Assembly: GCA_965656085.1 (NCBI GenBank)
Contig: CBFHJA010000003.1
Coordinates: forward strand, 62,001-126,000
Reading direction: 5' to 3'
Length of the DNA stretch: 64,000 nucleotides
Origin: Aliishimia sp965656085
GTDB lineage: Bacteria; Pseudomonadota; Alphaproteobacteria; Rhodobacterales; Rhodobacteraceae
This document shows, piece by piece, positions 1 through 12,000 of the stretch. The notes beneath the pieces are model-generated. The model was not told the DNA's origin. It made no database searches and worked only from the letters and a program-made list of their open reading frames with translations. How positions within the stretch are numbered: the first letter of the stretch is position 1; each line of letters begins with the position of its first letter. The translations under genes were made by a program, and so were the position numbers.

Positions 1-3000
1 TGCCGTGGCGCTGAGGGTAATCGTTGTGGTGACTTCCGGCACATCCACGACCGTGACCGTCACTGTCGCCGTATCGCGCGCGCGACCGGCATCCAGAACC
101 GTATAGGTGAAGCTGTCGGTGCCAAAGAAATGCGGGTCCGGGGTATAGATCAGCCGCCCGCCTGCGCCAGCGATGACCGTCCCGTTCTGCGCCAGCCCCG
201 GCACGACAGTGAGCGCATCCTGATCAGGGTCGGTGTCATTGGCCAGAACGTCGATGGAGACCGAGCTATCCTCGTTCATCGTGACCGCGTCGTCGACGGC
301 CACCGGAGCTTGGTTGACGTCTTGAGAATAGCTGATCGTGTAGGTGACCGCGCCCGCGCTCGGCGCCTTGTCGGCAATGTGCAGCACGTTCTCGAAGGTC
401 GGCACGCCCTCGGCGGGATAGGTTCGGTCGGTGACCCACCAATTGGCCGCGTCCAGCACCTCCTCGGTCCCGTCGCCGTCGATGTCACGGGTGATCTGCA
501 AGATCTCCAGCGTCGCATCGGACGGCTCCAGAAGATTGGCATAGGTCCAGCCATCGGACAGAAGCGCCGTGAAGGTCGTGCTGGGGGTACTGGCGGAGGG
601 GTCCGGCCCCAAGGCGGACACGAGGCCGAGCGCGACACTCTCGATGGCCCCGTCTGTGGTGTGGATCTGGTCCGGTGTTCCGAGCGGATCGCCATCGCCA
701 TTCACGAGGAAGTCGAGCAGCCCGTCCCCGTCCGCCTGCACGGTCTGGATCAACTCATGGATGCGGGCCTCGGTAATCAGCGACAGTTCCGGGATGCCGA
801 GCGCGTTGAGATGGCGGAAGCTCACCTCGTAGTCGGTGAACTTGCCTTGCAGCGTCGATTCCAGAAGCCACGTGGCCACCTCCCGGTCGCCCGCCGCCAC
901 ATCGCCGAAATCCACCTCCATCGTGGGCTGGGCCGGTGCGCCGTTCACCGTGGAGCCGATGATCTCAAAGTCGATCAACAGGCCCTTCTCGTTCTCGATG
1001 ATCTCCGGCTGGCCCGAAATGACGCGCAGATCGGTCGCGTCCCCGGCACCGACATTCGACACCATCAAACCAAGTGTGGCCGGGACGGCCTCCTCAACCA
1101 CATCGTCGGTGAACGGATCATCGGAATAGACGTCGCGCTGCAGAAAGTAATCGAGTTCCAACTCGGCTTGCGGCGCGACGGTGATCTCTTCGCGCGAGAG
1201 CGGAATGGTGATCTGCTCGCCGCCTTGGCTATAGCCGAAATTGCCGGACACGTAGTAGGTCGTCTCGCTGTCGGCGGCGGCAAGGCGCGAGGGCAGGATC
1301 GTGAAGACCGCAGAGCCGGTCTCGCCCGCGTCGATCACACCGGTGCCGTCCACGGCGGTGAGCCCTTGCAGGACCGGATCGTCGATGCCGAAGGCGTTTT
1401 GCTCGACGATCTGGCCGAACTCGTCGTAGATGACGATGTCGAGGAACAGGTTCTCGATGGGCTGATCGACCTCGTTGACGACCTCCAGCGTGGCTTCGAA
1501 GGCCTGCCGCGTCATCACCGCTTCCTGACTGATCCGGATCCGCACCGAAGCGCAGACCCCGTCCTCGGCTGTCACACCAAGCCTCTCCGGAATCGCTAGG
1601 ATTGTGTCAGCGATCAGATTTAAGCCCTGTGCCTCTACGGCCTCAGCGACAAGGTTTCCGTATAATTCAAGGTCCTGCAACGCATCTGGTATTCGCGCGA
1701 AGTCGATATAGTCGCCATCAGGTGGGGGGGCTATTTCACCGTTTTCGATCCTCAGTGTCGTATTCCACCTGTCAATGACCCGCGCAATCGCGGCCTCATC
1801 GATTTCCTGCGGCCGTTCGAGGTTCAGAAGTTGTTCGATCTCTGGGGCTGTGATTTCAGCACCACCCGGTCCATCTTCGTCCGTAGCTTGGATCAAAGTG
1901 AAAACGAGGTGCTCACGTAAAGCTGGATTAGATTGCACATTGAACCAGACATCATCACCGAGGATCTCCACGTACATTCGGCCGTATGCGGACATCAGAC
2001 CGGACACGATTTCAATGTTGCGATCTAGTGGGCTGCTTTCCTGGGAGATACTCAACAATGGGTCAGCTTCGGCGCCGGGGAAAGGCAAGATAGGTCCGCC
2101 ATCGCCGAGCAGAATCGGACCATCAGGTATGGTTGGGAAGCCCGGCGCACCCGTCTTGCAAAACGCGTAATCTATCCAATCCCAAGCGCAAATGACATCG
2201 CCGAGGTACGGCACACAGCCACCGGCGTTCTTAAGAGTGGGCGCCGCAATGAAGTTTACGCCACACAGCGCGATATCGAGCGCAAATGTAGCAGGATGAG
2301 GAATTGCTCCGAGGCCGGGCACGCAAATCGGTGCGCCTCCCGGCAACGGGCCGTTGAAATCACAGTCCTCCTCAGGTTCACATGTATCCTCAGGGGGTAT
2401 CGTAGGCGGTGCGCTCGCTCCAGCCGATGGAGCGCCGCCGCCAGAGGCTGTGCCGAAGCCGCCGAAACCGCCGCCGCCTCCGCCTCCACCGCCGCCGCCG
2501 CCGCCAAAGCTTCCTCCGCCGCCTCCGCCGCCTCCGCTGGTCGGAGTGCCGGGTGCGGGCGGTTCGCAATCGCCCTCTGGGTTGATGATCTCGATGGCCA
2601 CCCATTTGTAATTGGTATGCGGCCCGCATTCGTATTCGTAGGACACGCCGCCGCCGGTCTGGCAGGGGATGCTGCCCGGGGGGACCGGGTAGTCGTTCGG
2701 ATCGAGCGGCTCGATTGGTGCGGGATCGTCGCCGCCGGGCTCTCCGCCCGGATCGCCGCCGTCGCCAGGCTCGCCACCCGGATCGGTTCCGCCGGTATCC
2801 ACGTCGATGCTGACCGAACCATCATCGCCATCATACAGCCCCGGCTCACCATCGCCGTCAGGATCAATCCCGCGCGAGTCGTAGTAGCCCTCGGTATAGG
2901 CCTCCAGCGAATTGGTCTTGGTGATCGTGACCGGGATCGTAATCGAGGATTTGGCGTCGAGCACAGCCAGAACGCCCGTGGGCACGTTGATGTCGTAGAG

Positions 3001-6000
3001 CGGGTGATCGTCGAAGCCCAGATCGACATCTTCGACCTGTACGAGGCCATGATTGGTGATCGTGACCTCGTAGGTGCGGCTCTCGCCGACCTCGTCCACT
3101 TCGAACAGGTCGATGATGCGCGGCTCGACCACGATCACGGGTTCGGGCACGTTGGTTTCGAACTCGGCCTCGACCGTCACCTCGTAGCGATCTTCGACCT
3201 CGATCTCCTCGACCGACCAGTAATACTTGACCGTCTGGCGGGACATGAAGGCTTCCTGCTCCACATCCTGCCCGGCATTTACATAGAGCGTCGTCGCGAA
3301 GGGATCGCGGTCATCGGCATTGATCCGGACCGTGTAGTAGCCCTCCGGCAGGTCTTCGATAGTGACCATGCCGTCCACGTCATCGGACTCGTATACCGTC
3401 TCGCCGGTCAGCGCGTTGGTCACCTCGACCCGGCCATCCTGCACCTTGGGGCTGCCATCCGCGAAGTAGAAGAGCTCATCGGTGAGTGTGAGGGTCAGAC
3501 TGCCGGTCTCATCTTCCACTGCGGTGAAGGAGAAATCCACCGAGACCGTGTCGCCACCCGCTTCGGAGACCAGCAGGTTGCCGGTGTATTCGGCCAGCGG
3601 CAGGTCGGCACCCGGCATGAGCGACAGCAGGATTTGCGTGCTCGCGCCGGGGGCAAGGCTATCGATCACCGTCGGTGAGGCAAGGCCCAGCCATGGCAGA
3701 TCGGGCAACACGACCGTGACCGGCGCGCTCGCGGTGCTGCCTTCGTTGGTCAGCGTGAAGCTCACCAGTTCCTGATCGCCGCGCAGCATCCACGCCTCAA
3801 GGCTTGTATCGGGCCCGTCCTCGATCCCATCGTCGAGATCCACGACCAGATCAGCCAGCGAAGACACCGGGTCGATTGCGACCTGCACTTCGGCGGTGGC
3901 GCCTTCGCCCGAGGTCACACCGAGGGTCAGCACTTCGGGCTCCGGCCCCGACGCCTCTGGCAGGGTCAGGTTGAGCGTCGCGGTCACGGCGCTGTCGCCT
4001 GCGAGGGTCTGCGACGGCAGGCTGAGCGTGCCGGTCCAGCCCGCGGGCAGGCCGGTGATCGTCCCGCTCAGGCCCGACAGATCGAGACTGCCGAAATTCT
4101 CCAGCGTCAGATCGAGGGCGAGCGTGGCGCCATATTGCACCTCAACGCTCTGCGCCGCCTCGGCAAAGCCCATGCCGAAGACCGAGACCACCGCCTCGGG
4201 GGCAGTGTCCTCGCCCGGATTGCCCGGATGGCGGGCGTTGAAGGCGATCTGCCCGGCACTGGTCTCGAAGAGCGGGAAGCTCAGGGACCAGTCACCATCG
4301 CCATTGGTCAGCACCGAAGCGCTGCGCACCACGCCGTTCACATCAGCCTCGACGGTGACGAACTCGTATGCCCCGTCCGGGCCCGCCGAGCCGGTCAATT
4401 GAAGCGAATCGCCGACGATCGCGGAGGTCTGGTTCACTGCAAGGGTGGAACTGAAGGCGGCCTCGATTGTGGCCGTACCGGTGGACACCCCGAAATTGTT
4501 GGTCTCGTCGCGCTCGATCAGGTCACCGCCCGCATCGGTCTCGACCAGCAGGTAATAGTCGCCGGCGATGTCCGGGTTCTTGAGATAGGTAAAGCTGCGC
4601 TCATAGTATGCGCCCGCCTGAAAGCCCTCCGGATCGACCCGCAATTCGCGGATCAACTCGTCACTCTCATCCAGAACCGTATCGAGCGACAGGTAGATCC
4701 TGTCGGTCCAAAGCCCGGCCGCATCGCCGAAACCAACATTGTCGACCCGGTAGCTGGCCGTGCCTGCGGTGTCGGTGACACCATCGCTTGGGGTGGCCTG
4801 CGTGACCACAAGATCGGGCGCGTCCTCGTCCGCCCGGACGGTCATCGTGACCTCGGCGATATCCGTGGCCGCGTCCGGATCGGCGAGCGTGTAGGTGAAA
4901 ACATCGGTTGCGGTCTGGCCGCTGCCGAGCGCGACGCTGCCGTTCGGATCGTAGCTGAAATCGCCGGTCTCGGACATGGTCAGCAGCGCACCGGACGGCA
5001 GGGTCAGCGTCAGGGCGCCCTCCACCAGCGCGGTGCCGTTCACTGCGGCAACCGACAGCGGCTCGATTTCCGTCAGCGCGTCCACATCGCTGTCGGACAA
5101 GGTGATCACATTGCCCGTCCGAACCCCGCTCTCGAACACGTCAAACGCATCGTCTTGCGCCACCGGGGCATCGTTCTCACGGCTGACTGTGATCCGGGCC
5201 GTCGCACTGGCGTTGAAGCCATCGGGGTCGATCAGGGCATAGACGAAGCTGTCCTGCCCGTTGAAATCCGCGCGCGGCGTATAGGTGAAGGAGCCATCCG
5301 CGTTCAGCGCCAGTGTGCCGTTGGTGACCGAGCGGGTGACAACGAGTTGCAGCGGGTCGAAATCCGGATCGCTGTCATTGGCCAGAACACCGGACGCAAC
5401 ATCGACCTCCAGCGTGCCGTCTTCAAGCACCGTGTAGGACTCGCCCGCCGCGATCGGCGCACGGTTCGGGATCGGGTCCGTCACGGTGACCGTCACGCCA
5501 ACCGGCACCTCGGCGGTGCCATCGGACAGGGTGTAGGTGAAACTCACATCACCCGGCGTGCCATCGGGCGTAAACAGAATCCGACCCTCGGGCGTCAGCG
5601 CCGCCATGCCGCCAGAGGCAGGCTGCGAGACCGCCGTGATCGTGAGCGCATCGCCATCCGCATCGCTGTCGTTGGCCAGAACGTCAATCAGGACAGGCAC
5701 ATCCAGCGTCGTCTCTGCCAGATCGGCTCCGCCGTCCGGCGCATCCGCCACCGGGTCCACGGTGATCGTCACCGTGTTTGAAACGGTCTCTGTGCCATCA
5801 TTTGCGAAATACGTGAGCACGTCCGTGCCGTTCCAATCGGCATCCGGCGTATAGGTCAGCGTGCCGCCGGTCACATCCACCGTGCCGTTGAACAGCCCCG
5901 TGACACCGCTGATCGTCAGGACATCGTTCAGATCGGGATCGGTGACGCCAGCAAGCAGATCGAGCGTGAGCGCGGTGTCTTCGTCGATGCGGGCGGTGCG

Positions 6001-9000
6001 CGCGGAGGCGACCGGCAGATCATTTTCGCCGGTAAAGCGCAACGTGACGATGGCGGTGTCGAAGCCGCCCTCCGCATCAGCAATCTGATAGGTGAGTTGT
6101 TCGACTTGCGCCTCGCCTGCCGCAAGCCCGTTATAGGCCCCGTTCGCGTCGATGGTAATCTGGCCGCCTTCGGTGAGTGTCACACGCCCACCGCTGACGA
6201 GGTCGACAGCCGTTCCGACATTGGCCGGCGTTCCATTCACTTGGGTGATCGTGATGGGGTCGCCATCCGGATCAAAGTCGATACCCGCGCCATTATCCGC
6301 GAAGATCGACGCCGTGACAGTCGCAGTCTCACCGACCACGAACGTGTCATTTTGCGCGGCAGGTGGGCGGTTCACGGGGCCCTCGACGGTAACCGTGAGC
6401 GTGGCCTCTGCGGGCACTCCGGCCCCATCCGTGATACGATAGGTCACATCCGCCGCACCGCTGAAGCCCGCCTCCGGTGTGAAGCGGATCTGTCCTCCCA
6501 CGATCTCCGCCGTCCCGTTCTGCACCGAGACGATCTGGTCCAGCGTCAGGGTCTCAGCATCGGGATCGACATCGTTGGCCAGCACGTCGACCAGCACCGG
6601 TTGCTCGAAGCCCGTGGTGGCGGTGTCGTCCACCGCAGTTGGCAGGTCATTGACCCCTGTCACGCGCAGGGTCAGCGTGGCGGTGTCGGTCTGGCCTGAC
6701 CCGTCAGTGATCTGGTAGGTGATCGCATCGACCTCGGCCGCGCCTTGCGTCAGGGCCTGCATCGCGCTTCCCGGCGCGAAGCTGAACGTGCCATCCTCGT
6801 TGAGCGTAACCTGCCCCACAAGCGTGCTGATTGGCTGGCCGACATCGGTGCTCTGACCGTTCACCGCCGTGACCGTGAAGCTGTCGCCCGCGTCGATATC
6901 CGCATCCGCGCCGCTGCCGTTATTGGCGAAGACAGACCCGGAGATCATGCTGTCCTCGTCGGTCACGGCCAGATCATCCCGCGCCATCGGCGCGTCGTTG
7001 CGGCCGGTGATCGCAACGGTGATCGTGGCCGTGTCGGTCTGGGTGCCGCCATCGCCCAGTGTGTAGGTGAAGGCGCGCGTGATGGTCTGCCCGGCGCCGA
7101 GCGAGTCGAACCCGTTGGAGACAGTGAGCGTGCCATCGCTGGCAAGCACGAGATGACCATCGGGCTCCATCGCCGGGTTGGCTGGCGCAGCGATTGCAAG
7201 GGATGCGCCCACATTGCCGGGCACCCCATTCACCGCAACCACGGTCAGCGACCGGCCATCGGGTGACAGATCCGCGCCGCTGCCATTGTCGGCGAAGACA
7301 TTGCCAATGACCGTCTGACCCTGCTCAAGAGCGATTTGGTCGTTCTGCGCGATCGGCGGGCTGGCCACGCCGGTGATCGTCATCGTTGCAGTGGCGGTAT
7401 CGGTGCGTCCGCGAAGGTCGCGGATCGTATAGGTAAAGCTGTCGGTCTCGACCGCATTGAGCGGCAGGTCGGTGCTGCGGTTCTGCTCGTAGAGGAAGGT
7501 TCCGTCCGGGTCGAGCGACAGGAACGCGCCCGAGGGCAGGGCAAAGCGCGCGCCTGCCACGAAGCTGTTGCCGTTGATCGCGATGACCTGCAACGCGTCG
7601 GGCACATCGACATCGAAATCGACCCCGTCGGTGGTCAGCAGGTTGCCGGAGATATCCACGTCTTCCAGAGCGGCGAAGTCGTCACCCACCGCCGTGGGCG
7701 CGTCATTGCGGCCATGCAAGCGGATAAACAGCGTAGAGACGTCGATCCCGCCATTTCCGTCCCCGACCGTGTAGGAGATGCTGTCGGTCAGGAAATCGCC
7801 TTGGGTCAGGCTTTGCGCCGAGGCCGGGGCATCATAGGTGAAGTCACCATTGGCCAGAAGCGTGATCGTTCCGCCCGCATTGGTCTGGACCGGCTGGCCG
7901 ACCGCGCTTGCCTCTCCACCAACCTCGCCGATGGTGATCGGGTCGTTCTCGGGATCGGTGACAAGCGTCAGCGCGTTGCCGGTGAAGCCGGTCACGTCCT
8001 CGTTGGTATGCTCGATCCTGCTCGGCGCGTCCGGGTCGTCATTGCTGCCGAGGATCGTGAAACGCGCGGTGGCATCGGCAATCAGCCCGCCCGCATCCTG
8101 CACCGTGTAGATCACCGACACGGTCTCGCTCTCGCCCACGCCAAGATCGTTATAGGCCGCGCCGGGGGTAAAGCTGAACGTGCCATCGGCGTTGACCTGC
8201 AAGCTCGCGCTCGCGCGCGCGCCCGTCGGGGTGAAATCGCGGCCCACGTCAAAGGCGTTGTAGTTCACGGACAGAACAGTGAAGGCATCGCCATCCGGGT
8301 CTGTATCAACGCCATTTCCATTGTCGGCAAAGAGCGAGCCCGTGATGCTGCCATCCTCGCCGACACTCAGTGCGTCATCCTCAGGGGTCGGGGCCTGATT
8401 GGTGCCCGTGATCGTCACCGACACTGTGGCCGTGTCCTCCAGCCCGCCGCGATCGCGGATCGTGTAGGTGAAGCTATCGTTCGACACGCCCGGCGCGAGG
8501 CCCGTTGGATCGTAGGTGTAATTGCCATCCTCATCGAGCGTGACAACCGCGCCAGACGCCAGAGTGATCTGGGTTTGCGTGGTGAAGGCGGTGCCATCAA
8601 GCGCGGTGACCGTCAGCGCGTCGTTCAGGTCCACATCGGTGTCAGCGCCCGGTGCATCCGTGACGAGGTTGCCCGCCAGCGATGCGCCTGCGGTCACCGA
8701 AATTGCGTCATCCACTGCTTCAGGCTGGTCATTGAAGCCACCAATGGTCAACGAGACGGTTGCCGTGTCGGTCAAGCCACCTGAGTCCTGAATTTGGTAG
8801 GTGAAACTGTCTGCCACGTTCTGCCACGGCGAGGCTTCGGCATAGGCGTTCGTCAAATCCACAGACAGACGTTTCGTCGCGGCGAACCAAGTCAGCTCTA
8901 GTCCCGAGGGGAGTGTGATCGGCTGACTGCCATTGACAGGCTCACCATTGATTTGGCGCAGCGTGAACCCGTCATTCCCGCTATCGACATCATTGTCGAG

Positions 9001-12000
9001 AGGTTGGACCGACCCCACATTGCCTGCGGTCAGCACGTAGCTGTCATCACGCGCATCCGGGGCTTCGTTTTCGACCGTGACCTGAAAGCTCGCGGTTTCT
9101 ACAGAGTTTCCGTCACCCGCGTTATCGTCGACCGTGACCATGACCGTGTAGGTGCCCTCTTCGCCATACACATGGTTCAGCACTGGAGTGAGGCTCTGGC
9201 TGGTGAAGGTCACCGGGTCGGTGCCGTCGCCGTAATCGACGGTGAAGCTCCGGGTCTGCACATCAGGGTCGGTGAGCGTGAGGGTGCGGGTAAACGTCCG
9301 CCCCTCGAACACGCTAGTATCGGGGCCGGCTTCGAGCCCCGGCGCATCGTTCACCGGCGCGAACTCCATGGTCAGGGTTCCGACTGGCGAGAAGCTGATG
9401 CCGTCCGAGACGCTGATCGCAAAAGCCGTGCTGCTGTCGAAATCCGCCGCTGGGGTGAAGATCAGCGCATCGGCGCGCAGATCCTCTATGGTGACGACCT
9501 GTCCCGGGACCACAGCCGCGCCACTCAGCGTGAGCGCGCCGTCCGTTGGCAGGGTCTCGATCCGCACCTCTTGCAGCGACTGGCCATCAGGATCATTGAA
9601 GGCGGCCTCGAATGTGGCGGCATCCAGAACCAGCCCCTGATCTTCGGTCCCGGCGAAATTGACGGTTGGGGCACCGGGGGAGGCATTGGCATAGGTCTGG
9701 TAGAACACACCCCTGCTGCTGCCATCCCCGGCCCCGCCGGAACTCTCACTGGCCCAAGCGATCGCGAACCCGTTCTCGGTCGCGGTGACCGTGGGCTGGT
9801 ATTGCGCGCTGGCGGTCTCTGTGTTGACCTGAAACTGGCTGTCGACCCGTGCGCCCGTGGCACTGTATTGCTGTGCGAACACGCCCCGACCAGAGCCGTC
9901 GGTCGCGTTGTTGTCCGCCCAAACGATGACGAAGCCACCCGTGTCCAGTGCGGCGATCCGGGCATCGGTCTGGGCACCCGCGCGTTGATCGTTGACGCGG
10001 AACTCGGGCGTGACCGGGCTGCCGTCCGGTGCATAGATCGCAGCGTACACCCCGGTACCGTTGCCATCCTGCCCCTCCGAGGACCATGTGAAGGCCAGAT
10101 TGCCATTTTCCAGAACCGCCACGTCCGGCACGTCCTGATCGCTCGCGATCTCCGTGTTGACCTGAAATTCCGGGCCACTCTTGGCCCCGTTGCTGTCCAC
10201 CCGTTGTGCGAAGATGCCATAGCCGCTGCCATCGCCCAGCGGCGCGTTTGACTGGTACGTGACCAGCAGCCCTCCATCGCTGAGCGCGTCGATCTGAGGC
10301 CGGGTCTGCTCATTGTCGGTTTGCGTGTTGACCACCAGCGCCGCGCCATCGGGCGTGCCATCGGCGTCAAATACTTGCAGCCTTAGGCCACTGCCATCTC
10401 CGTCCCCCGCGCCGGCTGAATTGTCCGAGCGCCAGACAACCGCGAATTTGCCCGCATTGCCCCCTTCGAGCGCGACCCCGCGCGCCTGGTTCTGGGTCCC
10501 GCTTTCAAGCCCGGTATTGATCAGCGTCTCGCCGGTCCCCCCTTGCGGCAGCGCCGTGCCGTCAAGGGCGGTCTTCACGCCGGTCGCGTTGAACCTCTGC
10601 GCCAGAATACCGGTGCCGGAGCTGTCACCAACAGAAGACTCGATCAGCGCGATATAGCCGCCATCGGGCAAGGCGATGAGATCACTGGCATATTGCGAAT
10701 TGGGTGTGCTCGTGTGCAGTTGCACCTCATCGCGCAGCCCTGGCCCCAAGGCAGACCCGTCCCGCGCGACGAGATTGCCCTGCGGGTCGATGCGCTGCGC
10801 ATAGGCGCCCCAGCCCGAGCCATCCTGCCCACTGCTCGACCAGCCGATCACCAGATCGCCGCCCAAAAGGGTCACAGTCACAGGCTGGTCCTGCGTGGAT
10901 AGAGTATAGTCGTTTGCGCGCTGCTCACCGCCTTGCGGCACATACGCGTCGACCGTCGGCGTGATCGTCACCTCAACCACCACCGGCTCGGAGCCAGCGC
11001 CGTCGCCATCGGTCATCTGAACACGCAAAAGCCGGGTTGGCAGCGGATCGTCCGAAGCGTTGGCATAGGTCAGGTTCTCGACGAGACGCTCCGCGATCTC
11101 GGCCGTCACATTGGCATTGAGCGTGAGTTCGAACGGGCGTCCGGCCTGCCCGTCCTGCGTGATGTCGGCCACGCGTGTGCCATCCACCGACACCGCACTG
11201 CCCGCTATGCTGATCCCGGCGCTCTGGCGCAGCCCAAGCAGGTCCTGTGTGAGATCATCCGGCGGGTTGATCTGGTCGATGAAGGGGGCAGAGGCGACCA
11301 CGTTGGACACAAGGATCACACCACCGTCGAAATTGGCACTGTCAGCATCGCTCACCGCAACCGCGCCATTGGCGTCGATCAGTTGCGGCACGCCGTTCAA
11401 CTGATTTTCCGCGTAGGTGACCGTGCTGTTCAGCCCGTCGATCACCGGGGCTGCACTGCCGGGGCCCGCAGCACCGGCAAGGCGCAGGTACACGCCATCG
11501 CCGCTCCCGTCGCCCGCCTCCCCGCTGGTCTGCGCGCGATACGCGACCGCATAGGCCCCGGTCCCGAGAGCCGCAATCGCAGGTGCGTCCTGCTCGGCTT
11601 GAGTGACATCGTTGATCTGCTGCGCCCCATCGCGGCGCGTCATGTCCGCCCCGATCTCCTGCGCAAAGACACCGGTGCCGGACGCATCCCGCGCCTCATA
11701 CACGATCGTGAAAGTGCCATCGGCGCGCCCGATCAGATCCGCCGCCTGCTGCCGGTCGAGAACCGCGTCATTGATCAGGATTTGCCCTGCAGGATCGGGG
11801 GTGCCATCGGCGGCGAATTTGCGGGCGAAAACCCCCAGATTGCTGCTGGTGCTGGAGCCCGCCTCGTCGATATTGCGCGCGGTGAAACTCACGACGAAGC
11901 CGGTGCCGACCGCGGCCACACGCGGCTCGAATTGCAGATCGGACGCGATGTCCGCGACATTGAAGGCCCCTCCGGAAGGCGCGCCGGACGCATCGAACAG

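Noticed and set aside
1561..2300. A possible gene boundary or separate gene at the lower-GC stretch
   Set aside because: The giant frame has no stop codon through this part when read codon by codon, so it is one protein with a different-looking domain.
2390..2629. An Arg-rich small minus-strand ORF at the poly-Gly tract
   Set aside because: It is the frame-shifted reading of the GCC/TCC repeat; the true frame is continuous through it.
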